Positions 45,101 to 54,926 of a stretch of DNA of 64,000 nucleotides are shown piece after piece. Each line of letters starts with the position of its first letter. Position 1 is the first letter of the stretch. The translations under genes and the position numbers were made by a program. The notes beneath the pieces are model-generated. The model did no database searches, was not told where the DNA came from, and worked only from the letters and a program-made list of their open reading frames with translations. The stretch spans positions 557,095,136 to 557,159,135 of the forward strand of contig NC_081413.1 of the NCBI RefSeq assembly GCF_030272615.1, read 5' to 3'. The DNA is from Cryptomeria japonica (Eukaryota; Streptophyta; Pinopsida; Cupressales; Cupressaceae).

Positions 45101-47609
45101 AGAAATTTAGAGTCAGCCATTTGCATTTAATAATATTACAAAATGAAATTGAAAAAAATTTATAATCAAGAGACATTTGACTCTTGGAGGAATACTCTAT
45201 TTAAGAGAGTCAAACAAAGGTGAAGAGGGCATCATAGAGAAACAATTTATTATCTGATTTTACTACTTGTGGAGCATGAACTATGGTTCAATTAACCTGA
45301 GGACAAAACTCCTCTAGGCCTGACAATTAAAAGACAAAAACCCTTTTCTTTTCCTTGTAGAGTTGGTGGACGAAAAACCCTTATTTCAAAGGCATTTTAA
45401 TCCCGGTAAGAGATGAGGACGGGATCATGCCCCGAGTGAATTTGGCAGAATCAGTCCTTAGTTCTCAGCCAAAGAGATTTCACCCTAAAGGCTCATGCTC
45501 CCATATCAGGTAGATTAAAGTTCTCTGTGGATGAAATAAAATCCTCCATCAAAAAAAGACATTACAAAGATATTTTAATAAAAATAGATCACTGTAGATT
45601 TGAGAAAATTTAACTGATAAAAAGGATTAAGTCCTATCCCTCTGAGATACATTCGAAGCATTAAATCTAAACTATGTAAAAAACTGTTGAAACTACAATT
45701 TCTAGGTTGATTGCATGCTTGCAATTAATTGTGCAACTATTATTGTGAGAAAGGTTTTATTATATCTAAAGAAAACAATGAAAACCTAAAAAGGGGCATT
45801 ACATCTGTCCAATGTTTCTTGAAGGTAAGGCACCAATTCAAAAAATTCTACCAGCCTACCATTCTTACCACTCTCACATACTCATTTGTGAACCCTAAAT
45901 GCTATCTTGCTTCCTTATTCAGTAGAAAATATAAAATCTCTGACAAGATTTATGGAAAGGAAGTCCTTCAAAACTCAGTTCTTGGCATGGTGTGATTTCA
46001 CGTAAATGTACAAGGAGATTGCTACATAAATTCAAATTATGCCAACCAGCCTCAGTAAGATTCCAAGGGATCGTAGTATACATCCACAAGATAGAAAAAG
46101 AAAACTAAACATTAACTTATACCTACAGGATGACAGAAAAAGGAAATTCTTCAACTGAATCAGCTGATACTGGGATAGCAAACATTTAACTCCTAGAATT
46201 TATGTGATGCTAATTGCTGCTTTTTGGTGTGGCTTGGATTAAAAACATTAGTAAAGGCTTAGCATTTGTGTGATGTTAACAACAACTTTTGTGATGTGAT
46301 TCCATAAATTTCAACATTGAGGTGTGTGATGTGATTAGATGTATGTTAATGTGCTCAATTGTATGCAAGAGGTTCAATTAACAAGGAAAACCCATTTAAT
46401 TTTTTCCACTAACAGATATTAGTCAGTTCCATTATTCAAGACTTAACTTTAACTAAATGGCAATGTATTGGTGTAATTATTGAATCAGGTCGGTACATAT
46501 TTTTCATGCCTTTAGAAGCTTCATTGGTATTTTAAATTTTTTCCTAAGGTGTAATGACAGTAAATCCTAATGATTTTGGTATAGCTTTCATAATAATATT
46601 TCAATTTGTATGTTCCACGCTCGTCTTGTGTATGGTTCTATTCTTTCTAATAAATTGTGTATGTGACTTTTAAGCAAACATTTCAATCACAAAAATTAGT
46701 CTAGATACCACTGCTGGATGAAAGTGCACAAACATTTGAAATCACGTGACTACAATGAGCACCATGCATGCCATTCTAATGGTTCCACTACTTGGCCTAT
46801 TAAGTCACATGTATTAGACTTGACTATTTGTTCCTTATGATGGTATAAAGTTTTTGTTCTTCATGATAACAACAGGATACAAAATATATTGAACTTCAAG
46901 AAAGGTAATTATTTACCGTTTCAAAAAACTCAGAAGATAAATAGAACTAAATAGCATTTAAGAAACTTAGGTAATAATAAACCTTGTGTTTCAATATCAT
47001 ATCACACACGCACACACAACAGTTCATGCAATCCACAAAAGAAGCATCCAAAATAAAAAATTATAAAAGGAAGGATAAAAACCTTCAATTTTAAGAAATA
47101 ATAAACTTTCTTTTTGAATCATACAAAACAGACACCACCATGACATACAGCATTAAAATTTTACTACACAGTTAAATATAACAATTGTTGCCTCTCTCAT
47201 TGCTCATTATATTCATTAACGAGAAGATAACAGACACAATATAAGCACCTCATTCAAACGAAATACTACTCAATAAATATTAAAATATAGTTGCTAACTC
47301 CTTAACAAGAACAAGAAATAAAAAAGCTTCAGAAATGCAACAACATTTGAAATTTATAGTTTAAGAGGACATCTTTTATTTGGAATAAAACAACCAATCT
47401 CAAGAAATTACACTACCCAAAAAAAAAAGAAAAATAACATGAACTTATCACAAGTACATCTGGAATCACATATTAAGAGGGCATACCATGCTTAGAATCC
47501 GGTGGACACAACACCTGACACACAAGCAACGCTGATATATGGATCCATTGGGATAAGATGCATATTCTTCCAGGTCTTCCTGGCTTGGACAGCAACATAA
47601 AGCTCCCAT
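27083..47609 (-). CDS. RING-H2 E3 ubiquitin ligase, At3g02290/RHB1A-like, four coding exons
   Basis: Joined exons 47609-47487, 40789-40363, 28732-28623 and 27109-27083 give 228 residues with consistent phases and GT..AG borders. The N-terminus MGALCCCPSQEDLEEY fits N-myristoylation at Gly2 with palmitoylated Cys. A middle Ser/Pro-rich part contains PRPLPYDVDPRY, a family signature. The RING-H2 domain is at about 178-218: Cys178, Cys181, Cys196, His198, His201, Cys204, Cys215, Cys218. The tail is EMVFSETP. The Arabidopsis relatives are about 231 residues with the same tail and Met-Gly-Cys start. The family transfers ubiquitin with an E2 partner, probably at membranes (inference). Introns are 6.7, 11.6 and 1.5 kb and carry transposons. 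An in-frame ATG at 47696 exists upstream; I chose 47609 because it gives the conserved Met-Gly-Cys start. Confidence 0.9.
27110..28622 (-). other. Intron 3 of the RING gene
   Basis: 1.5 kb with no recognisable inserted element and no gene inside. Confidence 0.8.
28623..28732 (-). CDS. RING gene coding exon 3 (RING core)
   Basis: 110 bp between the acceptor TTTTGCAG and donor AAG|GTATCT. It encodes EYTTENPKISTQCGHHFHLG, then CIYEWMERSDNCPVCGK, the remaining six zinc ligands. It is too short to appear as an ORF and was found from the motif. Confidence 0.92.
28733..33197 (-). other. Intron 2 of the RING gene, downstream part
   Basis: 4.5 kb of AT-rich intron. A ~43-bp block (ACTAGCATAAC..TGTTG...GATCTATTGCATCAAGATTAA) occurs at about 30887-30930 and 31078-31120. 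No coding domain was identified; short frames here are not supported. Confidence 0.6.
33198..33299 (-). mobile_element. Possible LTR edge with primer-binding-like site
   Basis: On the minus strand CATTCTTCCAACA (ending at 33214) is followed by TTTGGTGTCAGAGTGA (33213-33198), which resembles a primer-binding site next to an LTR end. The rest of that LTR would continue rightward and is interrupted by the LINE at 33300. No partner LTR or pol was found, so this is tentative. Confidence 0.3.
33620..34852 (-). pseudogene. LINE ORF1, central and C-terminal part
   Basis: Continues ORF1 on the far side of the hAT. It has a Pro-rich linker, then a DUF4283-like RNA-binding region (RFCGNRHIDTIKRWVS, GPWFLGLN, WVQLLRLPLEFGS, DPITKSMKCLLYARFCVLVE). 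A zinc knuckle follows near 33965-34005 reading CNFCSKVGHSTYAR, with Tyr for the last Cys, then KKRRLGEKNQPSLSIKEEQM. Several frameshifts and stops are present. A 33-bp perfect tandem duplication lies just downstream, at 33424-33489 in the 3' UTR. Confidence 0.7.
34932..35054. repeat. Perfect 123-bp palindrome (60-bp arms, 3-base centre)
   Basis: Every base from 34932 to 34991 pairs with 35054 to 34995; the centre is CAT at 34992-34994. The arms are very GC-rich and include a run of seven C facing seven G. It lies between the left TIR and the transposase of the hAT element. It could extrude as a cruciform or fold in RNA. All frames of about 80-118 residues across it are artefacts of the repeat. 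Confidence 0.97.
35369..35582 (+). other. Predicted 5' UTR intron of the hAT transposase gene
   Basis: The donor AAAG|GTAAGTG is at 35368/35369 and the acceptor TTCATTTTAG ends at 35582. The T-rich stretch between is typical of a plant intron. The transposase ATG follows 26 bp later. Confidence 0.6.
35609..38098 (+). CDS. hAT transposase, BED finger + DUF659 + hAT dimerisation domain
   Basis: Exons 35609-36787, 36901-37599 and 37715-38098 join in phase 0 with GT..AG introns of 113 and 115 bp, giving 753 residues with no stop. A BED zinc finger lies at about 30-85 (Cys52, Cys55, His69, Cys81). A DUF659-type catalytic region starts near 200, with VSDGWKD and VVTDNAKN carrying the first two acidic residues and PCAVHSLNLIM after them. 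The C-terminal dimerisation domain has SSSSAERNWSTYSFIHS and KRNRL near 630-660, whose Glu is the candidate third acid. The tail is acidic. Such enzymes cut and paste the element by binding its ends in the nucleus. A domesticated protein is possible, but the exact TIRs and duplication favour a live or recently live transposon. Confidence 0.9.
38574..39104 (-). pseudogene. LINE ORF1, N-terminal part
   Basis: It starts METRARARENAIATKTLAIG and goes on into an acidic region (CFEDEGDSECPSDDDFVLLL, then LLRALVLAHLEAE). Stops at 38787 and about 38598 break it. The frame resumes across the hAT insertion at 34852. Confidence 0.65.
39138..40362 (-). other. Intron 2 of the RING gene, upstream part
   Basis: AT-rich intron. 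Short GGATACGGATA-type repeats occur near 39548-39620. No gene was seen. Confidence 0.55.
40363..40789 (-). CDS. RING gene coding exon 2
   Basis: 427 bp, opening YSTAFGRVDRRGAAS after the acceptor CATGCAG and closing EEEDICPTCLD plus one base before GTATTG. It holds the variable linker, the PRPLPYDVDPRY block, the VSRREK and EESEPLRR motifs and the first two zinc ligands of the RING. Confidence 0.9.
40790..44721 (-). other. Intron 1 of the RING gene, downstream part, with a ~180-bp tandem duplication
   Basis: A unit beginning AGA(C/A)ATTTTAGAAGATAATT and containing CCCTCAACCTTTGCCACTGC and TTTCCCTCTCATCACATATAA is duplicated at about 42181-42362 and 42363-42532. Frames at 43340-43899 (65 and 159 residues) overlap each other, lack recognisable domains and are not supported as genes. 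The stretch 43850-43990, with GAGAGTAGAGAAGAATATCTC and AATAAAATTTTATT, may be a transposon 3' end, but I could not define its borders. Confidence 0.55.
44722..45803 (+). mobile_element. Solo LTR, TGTAATGTCCC family (intron 1 of RING gene)
   Basis: It starts TGTAATGTCCCTGC and ends AAAAAGGGGCATTACA. The inverted end bases (TGTAATGYCCC/GGGGCATTACA) mark the family. The flanking bases TCTGG (44717-44721) and TCTGT (45804-45808) match at four of five. A TATA-like CTCTATTTAAGAG lies near 45197. No internal domain is attached. Length is 1082 bp. Confidence 0.75.
45804..47486 (-). other. Intron 1 of the RING gene, upstream part
   Basis: AT-rich intron with a short (CA) run near 47007. I see no gene or defined element. 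Confidence 0.5.
47487..47609 (-). CDS. RING gene coding exon 1
   Basis: 41 codons, MGALCCCPSQ to HRILSM. The Cys-rich start and CLCVRCC stretch suit lipid anchoring. The donor is ATG|GTATGC at 47487/47486, phase 0. Confidence 0.9.
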
Positions 47610-48308
47610 ACTCCTTTTTGATTTTAAGAGCTTTGAATTGAAAAGATACAAAATACTACTGCATTGTGTCCTCTCCACACCATACAGATGCTTCACACTG
47701 AAATTTTATTATTGTTACCTGCACGTGCTGCAAAATCTGAACAGAATTGGAACTCCAAAAGATTCTATATAAGCATTCAGTTCTGGCTCTTCTGTTTCAA
47801 AGAAATGGGCTTATCAATTTTCACAGACAGCTTTCAATTCTTTAATTATGTCCATAGTCTGAGTGAAGGTAGAATGTTAAATAGCACCAAATGATGGTAC
47901 CCTATCCAAGTCCTAATGACAATCGAAAACAAACACTCCAAGTTTTTTTGTTTACAATGCCTTAAAAACACTAAACCACCAACATAAGAGGATAAAGCTC
48001 TAGGAAAGAAAATTTTGAGTGCAACAATAACAAACTTTGATCCAAAGCATAATCACTGTATATTGTTCAAGAAAGAACATGAATTGCTTAAGCTCTGGCA
48101 AATTCTTCCAGCCAGATTCAAGTTAAACCTTCACATTACACTTAATTTGCATTAGAACAGATTGAATCTGAAAACATTTTACTCTTTTAAGTAAATAACT
48201 CTTGAAGCATTACAACAATAAACAAACAAGAAAAGTTCTACTTTCAGATCAAAACATCAATTCCATGAACTGAAAATTAAGAATAACTGCTAGAAGTACC
48301 AACTGCAT
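47610..48308 (-). other. Upstream region of the RING gene
   Basis: The 5' UTR and promoter should lie here or further right, but no convincing TATA box or 5' UTR splice site could be fixed. An in-frame ATG at 47696 begins MKHLYGVERTQ. The solo LTR at 48314 lies about 700 bp upstream of the start codon. Confidence 0.45.
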
Positions 48309-48965
48309 TCCTTTGTAATATCCCTACATAAATATTAATATATAATCAATTATCTTATTTCTCATCTTATTAATTTATTTCTTATATAACCAATTTCTAT
48401 CTTATATTCTTATATAATCAATATCTAAATATTAATTTATAAACAATGTTTAATATTTAATATTAATTTATAATCAATAATAATTAATATTAAATAATAT
48501 AATAAATTAATGTATTGAAGTGCTGTTTGAAAAGGCACGATTCCATTATTCTTAGCGATGGCTTATTAAGAAACTCACGATGTATAGAACGGGTGCAAGG
48601 AAAGGGTGTTGACTAAGAGCCACGTCCTTGCACACAAGACCATTGAAAAAAGCTTATAAGGACAGGAATCCAAGTGGGAGAAAGCAGGGAATGACAAGGA
48701 AAGAAAAAGGTGAAAGGCTGAGTCAGTGGATGTCAGCGATTTATATCTGGTTGCCAACGGTATGCTGATAATAATTGTTATACTGTTAATGTTTCTTTCT
48801 GAGAGTATTCTGCTGTAACTTATCTGAAATATAATTAAAAGAATATATATATAATGTCTTGATCAGAAAAATAATAATATTAGATTGTAAAAATCAGAAA
48901 GAACTCTAAAATAAACATTAAAGAGAATATGTATATACTATTCATTCTTGCTACTACTGTCTATT

Positions 48966-49499
48966 GATTTTACGATCAGAATTCAATTAAGCAGGGATAA
49001 AGCAATAATGAACAATAAGACACAGTCAATACCCTGGGAAAACCTTCCTTCTTGAGAGAGAAAAACCCAGCAACAATAATCTCTTTTGCTGTTATATTAA
49101 TGAAGACAGAAATCTGCTTTACAATTGGCCCAAAGACTAGGCCAATCTGAAGTAATGAGTATAGCACCTCTCCTAGGAGCAATTTATACAAAGACTGAGA
49201 TATCTCCTTAATATATTGATCTGAAGCAATATGATAATATGCTGAAGATAGTTGATCCTCCTGAGGTCACATGAACTTGCCTTTTATGAGAATTTGAATA
49301 TGTCTTGAATGAATTTGCTTGAGTGAATATATACATGCATGGTGACCATTCGTGAAAGGTCAGCCCTCTTCAAAAACGAGGTGACTTTACAAACAGAAGG
49401 AGATGACTTTTGGTGAAGAGTCAGCCTCAACAAATAAATATAAATGAATGCTGCCGATTTCATTTCTGGGCGGAGATACTTTCCCACCGCTATACAACA
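48966..49499 (-). repeat. 3' LTR of the TR-GAG element
   Basis: Matches 51266-51801, ending GCTATACAACA at 49499. Its left tip lacks the first few bases. Differences from the partner LTR are few, so the insertion is younger than the Copia element at 10050. Confidence 0.85.
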
Positions 49500-49539
49500 A
49501 CACTCCCTCTTAGCTCGGGAGATATCTTTCCAGATATTC

Positions 49540-50085
49540 ATGTCATGGAGTCTCTCAACATGACACTCACAATGGTTACACCCATTTGTGGAAGAAAGTT
49601 CATCACGGAGTCACTCAACGTGATAACGTCATGGAGTCCCTCAACATGACATTCACCGTGGCTACTCCCATGTGTGAAAAGGAATATGTGCACAAGTGCC
49701 CATCATGGAGTCACTCAATGTGATGTCTTCATGGAGTCACTCAACGTGATGTCTTCATGGAGTCACTCAACATGACGTCCACCGTGGCTACTCCCATGTG
49801 TGGAAAAACACAAGTACAAAGAATTCATCACAAAGTCTCTCAACGTGATGTTGTCATGGAGTCTCTCAACATGACATCCACCATGGCTACTCCTAGAGGG
49901 TGGAAAGAACCACATCTCTGTCTCGGAGATGGACAAGAGCTTTCACCTCAAATTTCTTCGTCTCAAAGAAAAATGCATCGACAAGGGCTTTCACCTCAAA
50001 TTTCTCCATCTCAGAGAAAAAATGCATTAACAAGGGCTTTCACCTCAAATTTCTCTGTCTTAGGAAAAATGCATTAACAACAAAT
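49540..50085. repeat. Two minisatellites inside the TR-GAG element
   Basis: From 49540 to 49890 a ~27-bp motif (CATGGAGTCNCTCAACRTGA) recurs about ten times, in part within a larger unit that also carries CCACCGTGGCTACTCCCATG. From 49930 to 50085 a ~51-bp unit (GGCTTTCACCTCAAATTTCT, then AAAATGCAT) occurs three times. Both lie where pol would be expected. Confidence 0.85.
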
Positions 50086-50235
50086 AAAACAAATTAATGA
50101 TGCTAAGCCTCCCTCTCAGCAAGGGCTTCAAGTACTAGTATCAACCTTCTGACCTTCTCGTCCAAGGTTGCCTTTGTTGGTTTGTCAGACTCCCTCTAAA
50201 TGTTAATTCCTCCTCTTCGAAGAAACTGGTCGACT

Positions 50236-51095
50236 TTAGAATAAGAAACCTTCTAAATCAACTTTAGAGATTGGCTCCTTCTGAGATGTCCCCATGGCAA
50301 TTTTCGTAGTAGAAGCAAGTTGTGTAGTTCTTAATTTGCAATCTTGGGCAAAGCAACCATACTTGTCACACCTGAAACACTGAATGTGAGAGAAATCCTC
50401 CTTCTTCGGATCTGGGGCAGAATCTGATTCTCTGTCTCTATTCCTTTTTCTTCTTTTGCCTCTTTCTCTAGAAGTGTGTGTAGCAAGAACTTGATTTTCT
50501 ACATCATGATTGTTTCGCCCAATTCCTCTTGCTGCCAACCTGGACTCTTCTTGAATACAATCAGTTCAAAGACGATCAGATTTGGGCAACTTAGATCTCC
50601 CATTGATGCTTTGGATGAAGGGCTCCCAAGATTGGGGAAGACCACTTAGTGCCAACATACCAAGATCTCTGTCTGCAATTATGTCCCCAATAGCGCTCAA
50701 CTGATCTCTCAAATCAGCAATCTTCATAAAGGATGAGATAACTGAATCTTCTTTATCCATTTTTACATGGTGAAGTTGTTGTCTCAAAGCAAGGGCTCTG
50801 CTGGTGTTGTTGATCTCATACATGCCTTTTAGAGTATCAAACATTTCTTTAGCTGACTTCAACTTGGAGATGATCGGTACTAGGTGATTTTCATCACAGA
50901 GTCTATCAAGATCTTCCTAGCTTTTGTGCCATTCTTCTTCCACTGGATTTTCTCAGTATCATCGGAAGGCTCGGGCATATCATGTTCTACGAAATCAAGA
51001 AGATCGTTCTCCTCTAATGCAATGAGTACCCTAGGTTTCCAAGAGTTGAAGTTTGAGGCTCCATCAAGCCTATCTTCTACCTTGACACCATTCAT
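50236..51095 (-). pseudogene. Gag of the TR-GAG element
   Basis: The start at 51095 reads MNGVKVEDRLDGASNFNSWK, a Copia gag opening. A frameshift near 50885 leads to LKSAKEMFDTLKGMYEINNT and the UBN2-type core (RQQLHHVKMDKEDSVISSFM, GLPQSWEPF). A TGA near 50564 interrupts it. A basic region with RERGKRRKRNRDRESDS and a zinc knuckle (CFRCDKYGCFAQDC; Cys replaces the usual His) follow. With one frameshift and one stop this copy is inactive but only lightly damaged. Confidence 0.8.
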
Positions 51096-51265
51096 CTTTT
51101 TCCGAACAAATTCTCCTTCAAAGATCTGCCCTTAGGTCTGAAATGAAATAATTTGCAACGTTAGATTTGCATTACTATGCCTTCAAGATCTACCCTAGAG
51201 AAAGGTTTACTTGACTACTTAAAACAAGTCTAATCAGATCTTTTCTTAAACCCGCTTTGATACCA

Positions 51266-51801
51266 TGTTGATTTTATGATCAGAATTCAGCTAAGCAAAG
51301 ATAAAGCATTAATGAACAATAAGACAGTCGATACCCTGGGAAAACCCTCCTTCTTGAGGGAAAAAAACCCAGCAACAATAATCTCTTTTATTGTTATATT
51401 AATGAAGACAGAAATCTGCTGTACAATTGGCCCAAAGACTAGGCCGATCTGAAGTAATGAGTATAGCACCTCTCCTAGGAGCAATTTATACAAAGACTGA
51501 GATATCTCCTTAATATATTGATCTGAAGCAATATGATAATATGCTGACAATAGTCGATCTTCCTGAGGTCACACGAACTTGCCTTTTATGAGAATTCGAA
51601 TATGTCTTCAATAAATTTGCTTGAGTGAATATATACATGCATGGTGACCATTCGTGAAAGGTCAGCCCTCTTCAAAAATGAGGTGACTTTACAAACAGAA
51701 GGAGATGACTTTTGGTGAAGAGTTGGCCTCAACAAATAAATATAAATGAATGCTGCCGATTTCATTTTTGGGCGGAGATACCCTCCCGCCGCTATAGAAC
51801 A
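51266..51801 (-). repeat. 5' LTR of the TR-GAG element
   Basis: TGTTGATTTTAT at 51266 to GCTATAGAACA at 51801, next to the primer-binding site. Nearly the same sequence recurs at 48966-49499. Confidence 0.85.
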
Positions 51802-52315
51802 CTATTAGTATTTAAGAAGATGGGATTGAGTTGTTTCCAAGAGGGGCAGTCTAAATCCAGCCAATAGGATGATTCCCAAGATAGGTTAAGGATCAGTGTC
51901 CCGTAAACTTTGAGGGCATAGTCCCAAGATTGGGTAAGGGCTTTGATCCATAAATTTTGAGGGAGCCTATTGAGTTTGGTATCTAAGCGCCTGGCAACAT
52001 AGTCATCTCCTTCTTCCTTAAAAGTTAAAACTGGAGTAGTGACAAGGATTGAACTTTGCATTAAGAATTATGGATGATAAAATTAATTATCTAATATGAT
52101 AGAATTAATTGTCTAGTATGGTGGATTGACAATTTATTCATTAATAATTGATAAATTATTTAAAACTATGGAATATCACGGATTTGATTTATGTTAAGGA
52201 AAGAGCTAAGAGTAGGGTTGTCTCCTAATCGCTTTAGTTTTAAGTCATAAGTATGTTGAAATAAATTAATTACTGTTATAACAGGCCTAAACTTAGTAGG
52301 GGACATCACATCCTT

Positions 52316-53560
52316 GTAGACAAATGTATTGTTTCTGAAAACAATTTCAGAAATACACTCATCATCTCATAGACAATATAATAAAATGCCAACAGATAAA
52401 ATAATATTGAGTTTTTCCAAAAAAAACATAGTTTTAGCTTTCAAAAAAACCTAAAGTTCCTAACAAAGGCCACTTGAGAGGATAATGTTCGTTGACTCGA
52501 CCTCTGGTATTTCCTGCTATAAAAAGGCCTCCTACCTGTCAAAGTTGGCCTTGTACTGTCAAAAAGAGAGTACTTCTACCAGGAGAACTTGCCAAAGGGT
52601 CATGATGCATTATATGCATAAATGACCCCATATTCAACCTTATAGCCCAAATCTTGAGAATAAATCCAAACTGACTGGATATCAGGACATATGATGCAGA
52701 AAAGAACAACATTAAAATATTCTTGCCAGATCAGACAGAAAATAATGTCCTTGTATAATATTGTAAGATCTCCATTGAGTTATGGGAAAAGAACAATGTT
52801 AAACCAAGCAAGCTGGATATACAATTCTCCAAACAACACTGCAGTTCATGGTCGGTCATTATATCAAGTGCTTTGAGTTCTCATTATCACTCTAAATAAA
52901 CTTGAATTCTACAATCTTCCCATTCAGCAACTTTTTTGGCTACCAAACGCATTCATTTTTCACATGATTTATCTAATGTTTTCCTAAACATTGCATTCGA
53001 TCTTTGTTTTGCCTCTTGTCTAATGCATTTTAAAGCATGTCTCATTAGTCATGTACTGGCATTGATCAAAGCCTGAGAAACATGACATTGGCAAACACAG
53101 AAAACAAGAATTTGATCAAGATTCTTTAAGCAAGAAAGACTTACATTTGACTGAGAATGACTCCATACAAAACATTTTGTATGGGTATAAGTTACAACAA
53201 CCATATGGGTAGATAAGACTAGCATGCAACTACTTTTAACAATCTCTATAAAGGGTGTACCTTGGTGAAGCCCAAAGCTATGACTAATACCTAGAATATA
53301 AACATAATTTGCTCAATTTAAGTAACAAGACACCCTATTATTGATTCTTAAATGAGCAACAACCATTATAGATCGAAGAAAAGGTTGTAATATAGGCAGT
53401 GAAATTCAGCTTAAATACTAGAATGATAAAGATGGTAAAATAATAATAATGTTAACAATATCAAATCTAGTCCACAAAAAATCTTGAAATACGATATTCT
53501 TAATAAGACAAAATTGAAATGCAATAAAGATTGTTATTTTTTGACTGATCAAAATTATTT
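52316..53560. other. Spacer, no gene seen
   Basis: AT-rich sequence with only short unsupported frames. Confidence 0.45.
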
Positions 53561-53583
53561 TTCTAAGGTGTTCTTAAAAATAA

Positions 53584-53784
53584 AATGAATATTAATAGAA
53601 TAAAGATTAATGCCCGTGATCCCCATGGTAAAACTGGTCATTGTACTAATCAAAAAACATCTTGAGGTGAGCAAACTCATAAAATTTGTGATACTCTTGA
53701 AACTGAAGATGAATTCCATTTCCTTTTAACGTGCCATGCCCTTAATACTGTGAGAAATAAATTCACCTAGTTTCATAAATCAAT
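53584..53784 (+). pseudogene. Fragment of a LINE-type reverse transcriptase C-terminus
   Basis: The forward frame reads KMNINRIKINARDPHGKTGHC, (here split) then a stop, then HKICDTLETEDEFHFLLTC and ALNTVRNKF. The pattern C-x-x-x-x-x-x-E/D-x-x-H-F-L-x-x-C resembles the zinc-like C-terminal region of non-LTR reverse transcriptases. Only this short piece is present, with stops before and after. Confidence 0.4.
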
Positions 53785-54539
53785 AAGCTTTTAGGACCTT
53801 GTAGCATAAAAGAATCAAAAAATATTGTGCCTTTGTTTCCACCAAGTTCAAATATGGGAATGATTTTTTCTTGGCTTCTCCTAAGAATTTTTCAAAATTT
53901 TTAGGGTTTGATTTTCGAAATTCAAAGGCAGATCATGTTGTTTCTGTGGGTGCTTATTTTTTTCTTTTTAAGTTTGTAATTTGTGATTTTTAATTGTATG
54001 AGACCTAGCCGAGCCCATGAATATTTTTTTGTTCGCTCCCGCATATATTATTCGCGTGCGATTTGTTTATTTCACTTCCGGTGCATTATTTTTCCCTCTG
54101 CAACTCACAATAGATCAATTGAGATATTTTTATGGTGTGCTTTGTGCGCGACGAATGTTTTTGGGGTTTTTTATTTCACACGGCTGCATTCCTGACCTAC
54201 GCCTTTTCAGGTCACAATCTGTTTCCTGCGACCTGTGAAAATCATTTCTATGCAGCCTCCAATTTTCTGCAGCTAGGGCACGTCGAAAATTTCAAGATCT
54301 TCCTAGGGTTTTGCTTGCCAACCTAGATTTTCCTCCTGGGTTTTGCTGATAACTTTTTTGCAACCTAGGATTTGTAGAAAAATTCCTAGGTTTTCAGTAA
54401 ATCTTGAAATCTGTGCATTGGGTTCCATGCCAAGGTTTTCAATTGTTTTTGTCTTGGGATCTGTGTCGACTGATCAATAGCTTTTGCCTTGGTTTGTGTG
54501 CCTTCATAGGGTTGACTAGTGTTGACCTTCATTTCCGTG
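53785..54539 (+). other. Leader region upstream of Copia gag; LTR not resolved
   Basis: This T-rich, gene-free stretch precedes the Copia gag start at 54540. The 5' LTR and primer-binding site of that element should be here, but I cannot identify them. Overlapping short frames at 53983-54326 are not supported. Confidence 0.4.
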
Positions 54540-54926
54540 ATGGCGTCTTTGACCAACATAATGTTGGAGCGTAGTCAGAAGTTCAACAACCGCAACTACA
54601 ACACCTAGAAACAACACATGATGACCATTTTTGAGTATCATTGCCTTGATCAGCTTGTTCTGGGCAAGACTACTTGTCCTACAACGGTGAGCACACACCA
54701 AGACAAATTTTATGAGCAAAATCGAGAGGCTGTCATGTTCATCAAATTATCTATCACAAATGATCAACTCCCTAAAGTAACGTCTAGAAAAATAGCTAAA
54801 AAAATCTGGGATCTCTTGAAGAATCTTCATGAAACATCCAACAAGAGTCGATCTTTCTTTCTAAAGAATATGTTGTATGAGCTAGGGGATAAGACCCATG
54901 CCATAGGGGGCCAGAAGGGCATGTGA
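54540..54926 (+). pseudogene. Copia gag remnant (third Copia element)
   Basis: Starts MASLTNIMLERSQKFNNRNY and has a stop at the usual Trp of the N-Y-x-x-W motif (NYNT-stop-KQHMMTIFEY). It continues through CLDQLVLGKTTCPTT, NREAVMFIKLSITNDQLP and KKIWDLLKNLHETSNKSRSF to a stop at 54926. This is about the first third of a Copia gag (UBN2 type). The pol part resumes at 58093 after an intervening insertion. Confidence 0.75.

Larger units (their letters stand above)
48966..51801 (-). mobile_element. Gag-only LTR retrotransposon (TR-GAG type), minus strand
   Basis: Two LTRs of about 535 bp (48966-49499 and 51266-51801) match closely and enclose 1.77 kb. On the minus strand the primer-binding site TGGTATCAAAGCGGG adjoins the right LTR (51264-51250), and a purine-rich tract (AAGAGGGAGTG) adjoins the left one near 49501. 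The interior encodes only gag, followed by minisatellites where pol would be. The duplication CTATT is seen at 51802-51806 and at 48961-48965, with a few bases missing from the left LTR tip. Movement would need enzymes from a Copia relative. Confidence 0.8.
48314..52310 (+). mobile_element. Solo LTR of the TGTAATGTCCC family, split by a TR-GAG element
   Basis: A perfect 5-bp duplication TCCTT flanks it (48309-48313, 52311-52315). The ends are TGTAATATCCC and GTAGGGGACATCACA. The right part, 51807-52310, is closely related to the end of the LTR at 57900-58092 (shared AAGAATTATGGATG, GAATATCAC.GATT, TGTCTCCTAAT, AGTCATAAGTAT, CTTAGTAGGGGACAT). Without the insertion it is about 1.16 kb. Confidence 0.8.

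Noticed and set aside
49410-50097. Plus-strand frames of 65-106 residues with repeated sequence
   Set aside because: They are the minisatellites of the TR-GAG element read on the antisense strand.
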